A stretch of DNA of 64,000 nucleotides from Chelonoidis abingdonii (GCF_003597395.2 NC_133777.1:62588236-62652235); one strand, 5' to 3'. Counted from the first letter of the stretch, positions 24,895 through 37,029 are shown. The notes: a model not told the origin generated them from the letters alone. Numbers and translations: made by a program.

Positions 24895-27413
24895 CATTAC
24901 TTTTACTATAAATTAATACATCTGTTCATAGCCTTATTAATGCTGTTTATAGTTCACTAAAGATTTAATCCTTAACATGGTGTTTTCCAGCTGGTTATCA
25001 GATGCTCCACATGCACTGCAAGAAATTGGGCTGAAGGCCAAAGGACTTGACTAACCAAGTCATGCACTGATAAGTAAGTAATATATGTCTGGACGTGGCT
25101 TACTGCTACTGAAACATGCTAAAAACTTACAATAGTGTGAAGCATGAGCAATAGTAGGCCAAACTGACTTATGGAGCCAGGCTGATTTGACATCAGCTGA
25201 AAGTCTGGAGTGTGTTTTGAAAAACACTGAAATAAATTCCATGCATCACTAACCAGAAATAACTTTTAGGGGGAGAAGACTGGCCAATCAGGACATAACT
25301 TTGGACTAACCCCTGTTCAAAACTGTACTATGATTATTAGTTTTTCTATATGAAGTTCGATCTTATCCTGCAAAGTCCCTTGACATGGGCTGAGGACCCT
25401 TAGCAACTTGCGGGACTAGACCCATCCATTGCAGTGAACAGGATCGTTGCATCTATGATTTCAGTGCGACTGGGCACAGTGATAATAACTGGCAAATGGA
25501 ATGCATAATATTAGGTGGAAAAATGTTGAAATACTCTGTGCAGCAATACTAGTGGGATGGTCATGTGATCAGAGCATTATGTTGCAAGTAGATTGGTTCC
25601 AGTTTCACTACTTATTTTTATAACCACATAGCCTGTTGGGAAGAGTAGGACACTTGCACCACTGATATAATGGCACTTTGCATTGTAAGAGAAAGACAGG
25701 GTAATACGAGCACTGCCAGAGAGTGCATGGTAGAATGAATATGATTTGAGGCATGTTATCTGATAACGCTACTTTTTTAAAGCCTACATTAAAAATAGTC
25801 TTATAGGGCTGAGTTAAATCCATAAAAGTAAAGAAATTCTGATTTAAAGCAGCTGCTCCAAGTTTGTTCACTCTGTTGTGCCTACATATAAACTTTTTTC
25901 CATAGTAATTTGCACTGACAGCAAAGCTTATCAGTGGGAGAGAAAGACAATGCATTATTTATTCTGGAACAACATCTGGCCAGCAAGCTGTTGTTGAAAC
26001 TGGTCATATATTAAATACCATAGACAAATAAGTAAGAACTGTACTTTTCTCTCTGTTCCATGTGAAACATACCAGCAAGGCTGAGCTCTAGTGATTCTCT
26101 CTTCAGTGTTGCTCACGGAATCACATCAACTTCAGCACTGACACAAATAGCACCACCAGTTATTTGCTGTCTTCTAGAGAGAGCCAACAGAAACAAACGT
26201 GTTAGTTCATTAAACCAAAAATAAACTAGTTAGCATTAAGAACAAATGATGGAAAGGTACCAGTTTACAAAAAATCCATTTGATCAGTTTGAAATTTGAA
26301 AATCTTGAAAAAATATCAATACCATAAATCATTATTGTGTTACTAGAGGGAAAATCTAGCCTGCTATCAGTCCTGTTATTTACATAGGATTATATAATGT
26401 ACAGAATTGTATTGGGGTAGAGTTAACCCCATGTTACGCCAGTGTTAACTTTGGTCAGTATCTGGCTCCTTGTACTTATCTAGGATCCAGTCCTGAATTC
26501 AGTGGGAATATTAGGTGCACAAGGAATTTGGGATCAGACCTTAAAGAAGTCAGGAACTGGCTGAAATAGTCTGTCTCCAATTTAAGATCAATGTTGCATT
26601 AGTTCAATGAGATTTAAATGGTTATTTATGTGTTTAATGAGTGTTCTCACTGTGCCCTATATTGTGAATTTGGGACTCAAAAATCGAAGTAATCCTGCAA
26701 ATGTACATTTTGCCTCAGCCTGATCACGGGTAGCCTTTCAAAAAAAACTTCAGAGAGGAGCTTCAGAGTATGTATGCTGTTCTCTGACATGGGCAAACTG
26801 AAAATGCTTTGAGTTACTGGTTAAGTAGGGAAGGTTCACAATACTGCCATAATCAACCTTCACCAGTCACTATGTACAACATGGATACAGAAAAGCTGAA
26901 GGAAAGCTAACAAGCCTTTGTCACTTAAAAGGTAGAACTGAGGGTGTCACAAGTGGTTAAACACTCAGTTTACTATATATGAAGGTAGAGCAATCTATAT
27001 CCCAATCACTGAAGTCGTTTGAGGTTTGCGTGTTGCTGACAAATGAGGATGGACAGATATGTAAAGATGATGCGTCATGAGCTGCGGCAATGAGCTTACT
27101 GCAGAAGCCCCTGTATTCACATCAAATGTGTCAAAGAGTGACAGAAGTACATCACACAAAGTCTGGCGGTTTAATTTGGTATCAGCTATTAGTGTTGACT
27201 TTCAGCACTATTGCTGTTCAGTGTTTCTGCCAGCAAGGTGACATAGCCTCACAGATTGCTAAACTTCTTTGTTGTAAGAAATAGGGTTTCCTCTCTGCAC
27301 GGCAGCCCTCTAATAGAGAAAATCCAGAAGGTCAGAAAACTCTTTTTTTCAGGTTGCAGGGCTCTGCTTCATAACCTAGACTTTTCAGTACATAATTTTT
27401 TGGTTTCCTATTT
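24895..27413. other. unannotated DNA with short repeat scraps
   Basis: Degraded pieces of the short palindromic class lie at about 25372-25432 (TTATCCTGCAAAGTCC / GGGACTAGACCC) and 26482-26540 (GGATCCAGTCCTGAATTCAG / GGGATCAGACC). No supported gene. Confidence 0.45.
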
Positions 27414-27421
27414 GATTATAT

Positions 27422-27734
27422 CAGTGTTTCTCAAACTGGGATCGCCGCTTGTGTTGGGAAAGCCCCTGGCAGGCCAGGCCAGTTTGTTTACCTATTCCGT
27501 CCACAGGTCCGACCAATTGCGGCTCCCACTGGCCGTGGTTCGCCGCTGCAAGCCAATGGGAGCTGCTGGAAGCAGCAGCCAGTACATCCCTCGGCCCACG
27601 CCACTTCTAACAGCTCCCATTGGCCTGCAGCGGCAAACCGCAGCCAGACCTGTGGACGGGGCAGGTAAACAAACTGGCCCGGCTCACCCGAGGCTTTCCG
27701 TACACAAGCAGCGACCCCAGTTTGAGAAACACTG
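27422..27734. mobile_element. hAT-type palindromic miniature element
   Basis: The ends are CAGTGTTTCTCAAACTGGG and CCCAGTTTGAGAAACACTG, exact reverse complements over 19 bp. The flanks are GATTATAT (27414-27421) and GATTATGT (27735-27742), a 7/8 match to the 8-bp duplication made by hAT transposases. Nearly the whole 313 bp folds on itself: left CAGGTCCGACCAATTGCGGC and right GGTTTGCCGCTGCAGG arms are also paired. It has no transposase; the long frame across it is a by-product of the palindrome. Confidence 0.9.
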
Positions 27735-27872
27735 GATTATGTCTCTACACAGAAAAAAAATGGTATGGACGTTTGGTGGTTGTTGGGGGTTCTTTTGTTT
27801 GTTTGTGATTGTTTTAATTACTCCTTCATGTATTTAAAAGGCTTTATTAATGTTAAAGGTTAAGTTTACCTT

Positions 27873-28385
27873 TAAGAATATAAATGTCCATACTGAGTCA
27901 GACTAGTGGGCATCTAGCCCAGTATCCTATCTTCCAGCAGTGCCATATGCTTCAGAGGGAATGAACGGAACAGGGCAATTACTCTGTCCTTCAGTCCCGG
28001 CTTCTGGCAGTCAGAGGCATAAGGACACCCAGAGAATGGGGTTGCATCACTGACCATCTTGTCTCATAGCCAATGATTGGCCTATTCTCCATGAATATAT
28101 TTGATTCTTTTTTTAACCCAGTTATACTTTTGACCTCCACAACATCTCCTGGCAACAAGTTCCAGAGATTGTCTGTGCGTTGTGTGAAGAAATATTTCCT
28201 TATGTTTGTTTTAAACCATCTGCCTATTAACTTCGTAGTGTGACTCCTGGTTCTTGTGTTCTGTGAAGGAGTAAATAACACTTCCTTATTCACATTCTCG
28301 ATATTGTTCATAACTTAATAAACATCTCACATTTCCCCCCTTAGTCATCTCTTTTCTAAGCAGTATTTCCTAGACTCTACTAAAT
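27873..28385 (-). mobile_element. CR1 LINE 3' fragment, second subfamily
   Basis: Plus-strand phrases CATCTAGCCCAGTATCCT, CAGAGGGAATGAACGGAACA and TTGTGTGAAGAAATATTTCC are the antisense of a CR1-type 3' region I recognise from reptile genomes. The minus-strand frame at 27991-28311 gives [13 protein letters not shown] and [13 protein letters not shown], matching the end of a CR1 ORF2 that differs from the copies at 20.7 and 24.1 kb. There is no typical octamer tail at the 27873 end. Confidence 0.8.
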
Positions 28386-28418
28386 TCATTGAAGAATAGC
28401 CAGGCCATTATAAGTTTA

Positions 28419-28763
28419 GAGCTGATTGAAAATTTTCCACTGAAAACACCTTTTAAGGGGAAAAGACATTTATTTCCAAATGAAATTTTTCACTGAAACT
28501 TTGCTTGTTAACTTATTCAGTTATTTGACAAAAGAACAAAAACAGAAACATTTTCAGACCCCATCCCCCCATTTCTCTATATTTTTATTCATTTCCACTT
28601 TTCTATTGGAAAAGGGAGAGTGAAAGAGAGAGAAGAGAATAAATTGAAAATCAAAACAAAGGCAGTTTTTGAAAACTGAAAAGATTTTGGGGAGAAATGT
28701 TGAAAAACAAAAAACTTCAAAATTCCCTATGAAAAACAACTGGCATTTTTTGACCAACTGTTC
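28419..28763. mobile_element. AT-rich inverted-repeat element
   Basis: The left end AGAGCTGATTGAAAATTTTCC pairs loosely with the right end TTTTTTGACCAACTGTT. Inside it is rich in GAAATTTTTC-type palindromic phrases and lacks coding capacity. The same layout is clearer at 36.2 kb, which suggests a family of non-autonomous DNA elements. Confidence 0.5.
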
Positions 28764-30529
28764 CTAAATCATCCACCATCCTCCTCCATCGAACTGAAGA
28801 ATAGTGAATTATGAAAGGCACTTTCACAAGTTTTAATTTTGTTTAGAATTTAATTTTAGTGCAACCAAGCATAAGGAAAATAGTATCTAGATGTGTCACT
28901 ATTGTAGAGAAATAGTTGAGAGGCTGCTGCATATGTGAGGGAAACTTTGCCAAACAAATTTTTCTTTTTAGACCTTCTTAAAACAAACTTTCCTCCCCAA
29001 AAAATCAATAATGCCATACAGTTTGTATCTATCTTTGTTTTTAATACCAGGCCCGTCACCATGATATGTAGGCTCCTTACTTTCCTAATTGTCATAGGCT
29101 AACTGGCAGGCTAGATATTTTGCCAAATTTTCAAAAAAACAAACAGTAGACTCAAATTAGAGCATGTTCAAATCAGAATATGAACAGAATCAGATTGCAA
29201 AGCCAAACTTGTTCCACCATAAAAACTACAGTAGGCCTGGAGCAGACTGGCAATGAAGAAAAGTAAGTGTACAAAAGGAATCCATTGGAGCAGGAAGATA
29301 GGCTCAGCCTTTGGGTATTCCCTTTCCTTAATCCATATGCTTTTATCTAATTCTTCACCCTCACCCTCTTTGGATCTGAAAAGAGCTGGACAAGTTTGTT
29401 GAAACAGAATCTCACTACAAGTCTGATCTGAAAAATATCCGCAAATGACGCAGCCAGAGCCTACAGGGGTTCAGTAATGGTGCGACATCAAAGGATGTCA
29501 GATTGCTAAAGGCATTCATACTACAGAACACACACATGCGTACACACACATACTTCCATTTCTTCACCCAGATGAGCTCAATGTATGCAGTTCAGTAAGT
29601 TAGTTACCAACCATGTGCTTTCACGCAATGCACACTCACATCAGACTGGCCATCCATTCAGAGCACTACCAAGTGTGTGCTCATCTCATGTCACTTTACA
29701 CACAGCTAATGAACACAAGTTCCAAACAAGCCGCTACACAAGTCAGTAAAGAGTGAGCATTCTTTTCTGACTTTGCCTGCAAATAGCCTTTAGGTCCACA
29801 TTCAGAGAGCATCTTCTCATGCACTTCAGGAATCCATTTCCCAAAGCTGCTCTTCTCCAGGTCCAGACTGGGCCCCGGTGGACTGTAGGATCACTCCACT
29901 TCCTGTAGCACAAGCACTGCCTGCCCATATTAACCATCTCCCCAGCAGCAGTGTCCAGAAGTTGTCAGGCAGCTCAGCAGCTGTCTGGGGACAGGCAAAA
30001 AAAACCCTGTTATTCCTGTATAAAATGTAGAGCATGAACTTTTCCATTGCAATCTTGGGAGCAGCACTGGTTGACCTCCTCCCTTTGCACTTCCCTAACC
30101 ATCATCTGCATCCAAATTATGTCTGTCTCCAGCACGGCGATGCTAAGTGTGGCCCATGGCTCTTTGCACCCACTCCCCTTGGAGTGCACCAAAAACAGCG
30201 ACAAACAGAACTTGCCCCAGTAACTTTGCAGGTTGTTCAAAATATATTTCCCAGGCTGCTTGCACCTGCCAGTCTGACCTTGCTGTTCTCCTTCCCTGCA
30301 AGTATCTTTGCCTCTTTCATCTTCACACACTTATAATCTTGGTGGAAGACAAATAAAATTATCTGAATAGATAACCATTTTTTTTATTTGTCCAGAAAGG
30401 AACGTGTTATATCAGCATCACCAGAAGACCAATGACAACATATCATGGCCCAGACACTTCATCCATCTTTAGTACTCAGATGGCTCCCATGACCATAGTG
30501 TCTGAGCATGTCACAGTCTTCTAATACAT
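28764..30529. other. unannotated DNA
   Basis: I recognise no gene. A CA-rich scrap lies at 29527-29552. The overlapping open frames on both strands at 30010-30336 (about 100 codons each) show no domain. Confidence 0.45.
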
Positions 30530-30705
30530 TTGTGTCCCACCCACCTGTGAAGTAGGGCAGTATTACCCCCATGCTACAGATGGGAACTGAGGCACAGAAA
30601 GGCTAAATCACTGGTTCAAGGTCACACAGGAAGTCCGGGGAAGAGAAAGGAACTGAACCTGATGACTGAAGTTCTAGGTTAGCACCTTAACCACTGAAAC
30701 ATTAT
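30530..30705 (-). repeat. MIR SINE
   Basis: Plus-strand phrases ACAGATGGGAACTGAGGCAC, AAGGTCACACAGGAAGTC and AGCACCTTAACCACTGAAAC are the antisense of MIR. Most of the length is present. Confidence 0.85.
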
Positions 30706-31708
30706 TCCTGTGCTTGGCCATGCTCCATCGCCTTTGTGCCACCCTTAGCCTCGCATTGCAGTGGACTGTCCAGTGGCTGGAGGGTGGCTGGAGCATGCTG
30801 CACTTAGGCAATCCTAGGCCAGCAGAACAGTTACTTTGGGGCCATTACTTCTGCCTCAAGTTAAATCTGCTCTTATGCTGCTTTTACTTGTGTTGAACAG
30901 GCTTCCTCCATCCCCACAATTTAGGGGGAGATTGGTGGCTGAAAGTCACCTATGTGCCCCTCTGCTCAGTTGCACCAAGCCCAGCTGTCATATACCTGAG
31001 GAGCTGATAACCTATACTGAGAGAGAGACAGAAACTAGTATTGTGACCAAGGTGAAATGAATTAGTGGTTTGGGTCCAAGTCCTAGTGGACAGATGTCAC
31101 AACACCAAGCCCAGGAATAAAACTAGCACTAGTTGCACAGACTTTTGAGGACGTGGCCCTTGTTTCCCCTCGTAACCTCAAACTGAGCTGCTGAGTCTCC
31201 ACGTTAACATCAACTCCAGTAACATATTTTAACAATATGACATTTATCCAGAGTCCAAGATCTGAGGATGTTGCCATCACACATGAGACAAGAGCCCACA
31301 TAGAACCCTTTCAGGAAAGAAGGGAAGAATTCAAGCCCATATAATGCAGTTTGACAGGAGCCATGGAATATCTATGCACAATTGTCATTTGGGTTTCCTT
31401 AACTGATGCTGAAACTGAACATCTTGAGGAATGAGACCAAATATAATTCCAGTCCACCTCAGTCAAGTTCAGATTCATGTCCTTCCTTACACGATTCTCT
31501 CATACTCAGGAGGATTTTACCTTAAAATAAAATCAAGAGTCTCTCTTAAAGAATTCCTCAACAGTTGTCTCGAAACCAGTCGCTTATTCAACCAAAAGGG
31601 CCTAAAAGAGAAAAGCTGAAAGTAGCTATTTGTGTGTTCAATACAGCTAATGTCACAAATCCCACCCGTACTTTTTGCAGCACCCCATGACCTTCGCACA
31701 TTTAAAAG

Positions 31709-31795
31709 CTTGATCCTGCAAGATGCTGAGTGGCTTCAACTCTCATTTCTTTTATGGAAGTTACAGATGCTCAGCACCTCTCAGAATCAGGTCCT
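31709..31795. repeat. short palindromic repeat (GATCCTGCAAGATGCTGAG arms)
   Basis: The left arm TTGATCCTGCAAGATGCTGAG is inverted relative to the right arm GCTCAGCACCTCTCAGAATCAGG. The same family is seen at 34.1 and 56.2 kb. Confidence 0.65.
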
Positions 31796-31799
31796 TAAA

Positions 31800-32925
31800 A
31801 CCTAATCTGTGGAACTCTTCATCAACTTTCTTCTAACTTAGTTTAGGGCTTTATTCTGCTATCCATCACAGTAGTATCTGAGCACCTTCCACATAGAATT
31901 CAGAGCAATAGTGAAGTCACTAGTGGACTTCATGGAGTTTCTGGAATGCCTCTCTTTTTGGAAAGGCCTTTTCGAAGAGGAAGTTTTTTCAACGTTTCTT
32001 AAAGTCAATCAGACAGTGGATTTGCCAACTCTCCTCTGCAATCGTGTTCCATAGTCAGATCCCTTTGACCGTGCTGTACACAATTCATGATTCTAAGGAT
32101 TCCATTTTTCTTTTTAAAGTTCATTTTATTTAATATTTGGTTTTTAATATTCTTATTATTTAAATTGTCCACTACTTTTGATTATTTAGCTGTTTTTTGT
32201 TTAATTGGTTGGTTGATTGGTTGGTTGAAATAACGTAAGTTTTCCCAAATCAATTGACCGTTCTTAATTTGATAGTTTATAATGTGGCCTTTTAAAGCTA
32301 TTGGTTGTTTTGTTTTTTTAATTAAAACAAAGAGTATTGATAATCCTATAGCTCTGAATGTGAGCTACCTAAAGTACAGGACAGCACAGAATCAGTCCCC
32401 ATGTGTTTTTGCTATGATTTTTGTCAAGTTGAACTGTTAGAAAAATTATTGGAATGACATTATTTAATATGTGTTTTCTCTCCTTTGGCAACGTAAGTTT
32501 AAGCAGCACATGAGCTGCTTTGACATTGAATTATACATTTGAAAACAAAAACTGTGCACTCTGCAAAGCATAGGTGGATGGATGGATGATTAGATTGAAC
32601 AGAAAACTATGGACTTCATCAGCTGCCTTTCAGTGATTACAATAATAATTTTAAACATAAAGTACAGTTTAGAGCAAGGAAGGCAATATAACATATATTT
32701 TAATATATAATATTTTTAAGCTCCGAGGACACTTTTCAAGATTCTTAGTTTCAACACATAAAGAGGGTGGGAGTTATTTTATAAAAAGGACAATGGTGAG
32801 CAAGAGACACTCTGTGGCAGAAGGGATGTTTTGTGCCACGTCCATCTCAAACACTGGTAGTAACAGATTCACCACCACACAAGTAAAATCATCTGTACAA
32901 GAGCTATTAAATTTTACCACTTTTA
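31800..32925. other. unannotated AT-rich DNA
   Basis: No gene seen. It includes a GGTTGGTTGATTGGTTGGTT tract near 32207-32226 and long AT-rich stretches. Confidence 0.45.
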
Positions 32926-32996
32926 GGGCCTGATCCAAAGCCCATTGAATTTAACTCAGAGTGCCAATCATTTCAGTAACCTCTGGCTTGGGCCCT
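32926..32996. repeat. short palindromic repeat, TTGACTTCAAT family
   Basis: GGGCCTGATCCAAAGCCCAT is a well-preserved left arm; the right side CTCTGGCTTGGGCCC is its degraded partner. Confidence 0.7.
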
Positions 32997-33035
32997 GCTA
33001 GCATGTCATGATTACCCAAACTAAATGCTTAATTT

Positions 33036-33490
33036 AATAAAAATACTCAGCTCTTATATAGCATTTTTCATCAGCAGATCTCTAAGTGCTTTACCAAGAG
33101 GACCGGTATCATCATCCCCATTTTACAGATAAGGTCTTTTGGGAGGGGGAGCTCTCGTCTATAGGGGAATGCTCAGAAAAGTGAATCTAAAGGTGAATAC
33201 CTGTATTCAGAAATAACAAGGCCTTAATTTGGGTTAGTTTAATTGACTTTAAGTAAGTTACTAAAAACTACACTGAATTAAAGCCACTTTAATTCAAATA
33301 AGGGTGTTCACCCAGAGGTTTAACCACTTTTTATTCACACCCTTCATTAGTTTGGATTAGTTTCTCGAAAGTCCTTGTGTAGATAAGTCCAAAGTGACTT
33401 GTCCAAGGTCATTGGCAGGCCAGTGACAGAGCTGGGAATAGAAATCATGTCTCCTGAGTCCCAGTCCAGTGCCCTGTTCACTGCATTGAC
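33036..33490 (-). repeat. MIR-type SINE split by a later insertion
   Basis: The first part (33036-33132) carries TCTAAGTGCTTTACCAAGAG and ATCCCCATTTTACAGATAA; the second (33391-33490) resumes with AAAGTGACTTGTCCAAGG, then TGACAGAGCTGGGAATAG and CCTGAGTCCCAGTCCAGTG. These are consecutive antisense MIR segments separated by about 260 bp of other DNA. Confidence 0.75.
33133..33390. mobile_element. Harbinger-like element inside the MIR
   Basis: It ends at the right with GTGTAGATAAGTCC, a degraded form of the GTGTAGACAAGCC-type terminus of the other Harbinger-like elements here. The left end (GGTCTTTT, then CTCGTCTATAGG) is poorly preserved. The inside pairs CACTTTAATTCAAATAAGGG with CCTTCATTAGTTTGG phrases, similar to the element at 42.4 kb. 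It is younger than the MIR that it divides. Confidence 0.5.
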
Positions 33491-34080
33491 TTTGTGTTGA
33501 TCCACTATGTGGACTATCCAACCGTTCAGTAGCTGTTCACAATTTCTCATTTGGTTCTTGTGGTCGTATTGTCACCACCTGCATCCACACTGAGCCTGTC
33601 CCATAATCAGGTGCACCAGACCAGGGCACAAGGAGCCTCCTCCCATTTTGTGCAGTTGTTTATAAGGGCCAGGTACAATTGCAGTCTACAGCTCAGGGAC
33701 AGTCCCCTCCATACTCCTCTCAGAGAAAAAGCACCCCAGTGGGGTGGGGAGGAGGTAAGGGCATGGCCCACTTCCTGTACTAGACAGGGCAGCAGAACTG
33801 GCACAGTGGGGAAATAAGTTGTCATGAAGGGGTATATGGGCATGTGCTCTGGAGAGCTCTGGGAGGAATTTAACCCATTGCCCACAACTGGATGGAATGT
33901 CTGATCTGCTCAAATGAATATGGTCACTCACCGTATAAGAGCCCACTCAATCTCATGAGGCTCTGACAACTTAGCTGCCAGGACCTGATTCCCTCCCCTG
34001 CGGGACCTGAATAACTTCCAAGAAGATCAGTTTGAATTATTTGTGCCTTGCAAGGTGAGATGGGTAAAATCTGGACTCCT

Positions 34081-34132
34081 GTTGCCCGCAGTGAAAGCTG
34101 AGGATGCTCAGCAGCTCTCAGGATCAGGCCCG
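34081..34132. repeat. short palindromic repeat fragment
   Basis: GATGCTCAGCAGCTCTCAGG followed by ATCAGGCCC is the right half of the family seen at 31.7 kb. The left half is short or lost. Confidence 0.5.
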
Positions 34133-34260
34133 AACCCAGGTAGAAATGCTGGCTCCAGACTTCTGTAAGGATTTCTTTATAGCACTGCCCATGTAATGGA
34201 CCCATTCTCTACTTATCAGCAAGCGGTTTTCGGTTTCGGTATTTATCTCTGAGCCCTTAT

Positions 34261-34276
34261 TAAAAAAAAAAAAAAA
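34261..34276. repeat. poly-A tract
   Basis: Sixteen A after a TTATT junction. It is not clearly the tail of a retroposon, since no SINE body is recognised beside it. Confidence 0.85.
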
Positions 34277-34475
34277 CGAGAGCTGGAGTGAGTGTTTTAA
34301 TATGCCAGCGTGATAAAAGCGTAATAGCTGTGCACTGGGTGAGAGGTATAATAAACAAGCTGAAATGAGGAACCAAGCTAACTGTCAGCCTGGGAGTTCC
34401 ATGCAGCACATTCCTAGCAAGGCTCTGGATCAAAAAGTGGTTCATCCACCAGCCAAATGTAGCCTTGAGATTAAC

Positions 34476-34704
34476 CAGGGCCGGCTCCAGGCCCCAGCGC
34501 GCCAAGCGCGTGCTTGGGGCGGCATGCCGCAGGGGGCACTCTGCCGGTTGCCGGAAGGGCGGCAGGCAGCTCCGGTGGACCTCCCACAGGCGTCCCTGCG
34601 GAGGGTCCGCCGGTCCCGCGATTCTGGTGAAGCATCCACAGGCAGAGCACCCCCCACGGCGTGCCGCCATGCTTGGGGTGGCGAAATGGCTAGAGTCGGC
34701 CCTG
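34476..34704. mobile_element. GC-rich hAT-type miniature element, copy 1
   Basis: The ends CAGGGCCGGCTCCAG and CTAGAGTCGGCCCTG are near-perfect inverted repeats. The flanks AGATTAAC (34468-34475) and AGAGTAAC (34705-34712) match at 7 of 8, a hAT-type 8-bp duplication. The body is very GC-rich and CpG-rich, unlike the DNA around it. It includes GCCGCAGGGGGCAC (34526-34539), which fits 12 of 14 positions of the usual CTCF core consensus. The open frames of up to 150 codons across it reflect GC content only. A second copy lies at 63.7 kb in opposite orientation. Confidence 0.9.
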
Positions 34705-35545
34705 AGAGTAACAGTAGACAAAATCCCCTAGACAGAGGGGCAGTGTTACACTTCCTGTTTCTGAGGCTTCATCTGGGGGATTCCACTTCATTATGGCCTT
34801 TCCCATTATGTCTCTGATGCAACAATAAGCTCCATCCTCATCAGCAGCACATTCTTGAATGTCAGAAAACTGCTGCTGTCAATACCGGACTGTGTCCACC
34901 CCAGCTTTCAACACATCTTTAAATGACATTTTACCTTTACCATGGCAGGAATTAGCTCCTTTCACTTAAAGCTGCCAACACACCAGCAGTAATGGGTACG
35001 TTACCATCGACATTCACCCCACCTTGACTGTGCACTGTTGGCCTGTGAGCTGCAATCTCCTGGTAGCCAGTCATATTACGCTGGCACTGTGAACCTGCAC
35101 TCTATTGATTGGCTCTGCGATTAATGCTGAGTAATAGTATTCCTTATCTCCTTTCAGGTGGAAAAGTAAAAGGGTGTGTAGGCATGTATGTATAATATGG
35201 CCATCCACTCATGTGTAATGCACAGAAACAGGACTCAGAGGCCCATCTTCAAGAAGTGAGCACAAATGTGAAAAAGTTCACTTGTTTTCATATAAAAATT
35301 GAGATTTTTGTGTGTCCGTCTCTTGGGACAGGGGGCTATACATGAATAGAAGCCTATAACTGAGACTGCTTCTTGTTCAGTTTTTAGGTTTCTTTCAAAG
35401 AAAACCCCATATAGAAATGATGAAAAAACAGCAAACTTCGTATGTCTGTGTAAAAAAAGATCAGCATTGTACATTTTAAAGATAACTAGAGGGTGGCACC
35501 CTTTGTTGCTGATGCAGGCCAAGCTAACAGGTGGTGGCGAAGGAT

Positions 35546-35672
35546 CTGGCTCAGAGAGGTTAAGTGAATTCACCACGGTCACAGAGAATGGCAGTTGCAG
35601 AACAAGGAACAAAGCAGATGTCTCAGCAGTTCCAGCATTGTGCTGTAAACACTAGATCACACTGCCTCCCTC
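35546..35672 (-). repeat. MIR SINE
   Basis: GCTCAGAGAGGTTAAGTGA, ACGGTCACAGAG and AACACTAGATCACACTGCC are antisense MIR phrases. Confidence 0.75.
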
Positions 35673-36232
35673 TGAATGCGGTATCCATTATGGACTAATG
35701 ATGCTGAACATTTTTGCTTGTAGAAATGGAGCTCAGCACTAATGATATAAAGCTGTTTATCATGAAATGGAACCAGAGAGCTACCAGATAACTGTTGTGA
35801 AACATCCTGATGCAGTTAACAAGTGTTTTTAAGATGTTTGTATAATATAGGCATGCATATAATTTTAATTAAAGAGAGTGTAACATTACAAGGTTACTTA
35901 TACTCCCCACAAAAATGGTGCTGTTACATTTGAAAACAAATTATCTGACTGTACACCTGACTGTGATAATCGACTATATAATATTAAGGTACTATGAAAT
36001 ACATGTGATGCACAATATTGTAGCCTAGCAAATAAATGGTTAATTGTCTCTGTGTTTTCCACTTAGTTCACTTAGAACACTATCTGCTGTGTAACTAGCA
36101 AACAGTGTCTGGAATAGACAATATCCAAAAGGTATTTTTGCAAGTAATGTTCTGACTTGTACCCCTATGCCTGACAAAGAGCTGTGTTGATTGTGTGCTA
36201 AAAGAAAATTCAGCTGACTTTGGAGTTGGTGA

Positions 36233-36604
36233 TAGCTGGTCAGGAATTCATTTTTCCCTGTGAAATATGTTGATGAAAATGTTTCATATTCATTTACATT
36301 TTTCTTGGGGGGGGTCATTTACATTTTTCGGGGGGGGGAGGTGTGTGTGTGTGTCCAAAAAAAATGAAAAACCCCAAAACCTCACTTTTTGGAAACTGAA
36401 CACCTTAAATTTTCAGTTTAAAACCAACATTCAGATTTTGGTTGCTGAAGGTCTCACACAGCCAAAAACTCCTGATTTTTCAGGAATTTTTTTAATGAAA
36501 ATCTAAACATTTTTGATAAAAGCAATTTTTTTTTCAAAAAATGACTAATGAAAAGGCCATTTTCCATCTAAAAATGGTTTGACGGGAAAGTTTTGACCAG
36601 CTCT
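36233..36604. mobile_element. AT-rich inverted-repeat element
   Basis: The left end TAGCTGGTCAGGAATTC pairs with the right end AAAGTTTTGACCAGCTCTA. The interior is full of AAATTTT phrases on both strands and has a G8/G9 and GT-repeat patch (36307-36355). No coding capacity. The ends are like those at 28.4 kb, so this is likely a family of non-autonomous DNA transposons; I cannot name the superfamily. Confidence 0.6.
36305..36355. repeat. G-runs and (GT)n patch
   Basis: Two runs of eight to nine G separated by about 18 bp, then GTGTGTGTGTGTGTG. It is simple sequence inside the AT-rich element and may be variable in length. Confidence 0.9.
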
Positions 36605-37029
36605 ATTAGACAATTGTTTCTCTTTCACTTAATGCATCTCTTTTCTGGTTTAATAAATTTAAGCATTGTGTTAAGTGGTTGCTTTTTGATTCTTCAGTAC
36701 ACCACTGGTGCCCTGTACTAAAAGGCTTTATAAACCACATTATGCTAAAAGTATGTGAGCTAAAGTACTCTCGACACTATACAGTGAAATACTAAAACAC
36801 TAAACTAAAAGTCTTTATAAAACAGACTTCAGTTAAGTAAGATACAAATAGAGACTGTTCACTTGCTAAATCTTGGCCTTCTCACTTCTGGCTTTGCCAT
36901 TTGTGTGAAAGCTTGTTATATCAATATAACTCTGCTGTAAAACTCAGCTCAGCTTTAACTATAGACTTGAAACCAGTGATTCCATGATAGATAAACATAC
37001 AGGGGCATATGTATATGTATTCTTGCCCC

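Noticed and set aside
27256..27837. 193-codon frame
   Set aside because: More than half is the palindromic hAT element; the rest is AT-rich flank.
34260..34817. 150- and 153-codon frames
   Set aside because: They cross the GC-rich hAT element and its flanks and exist because of its composition.
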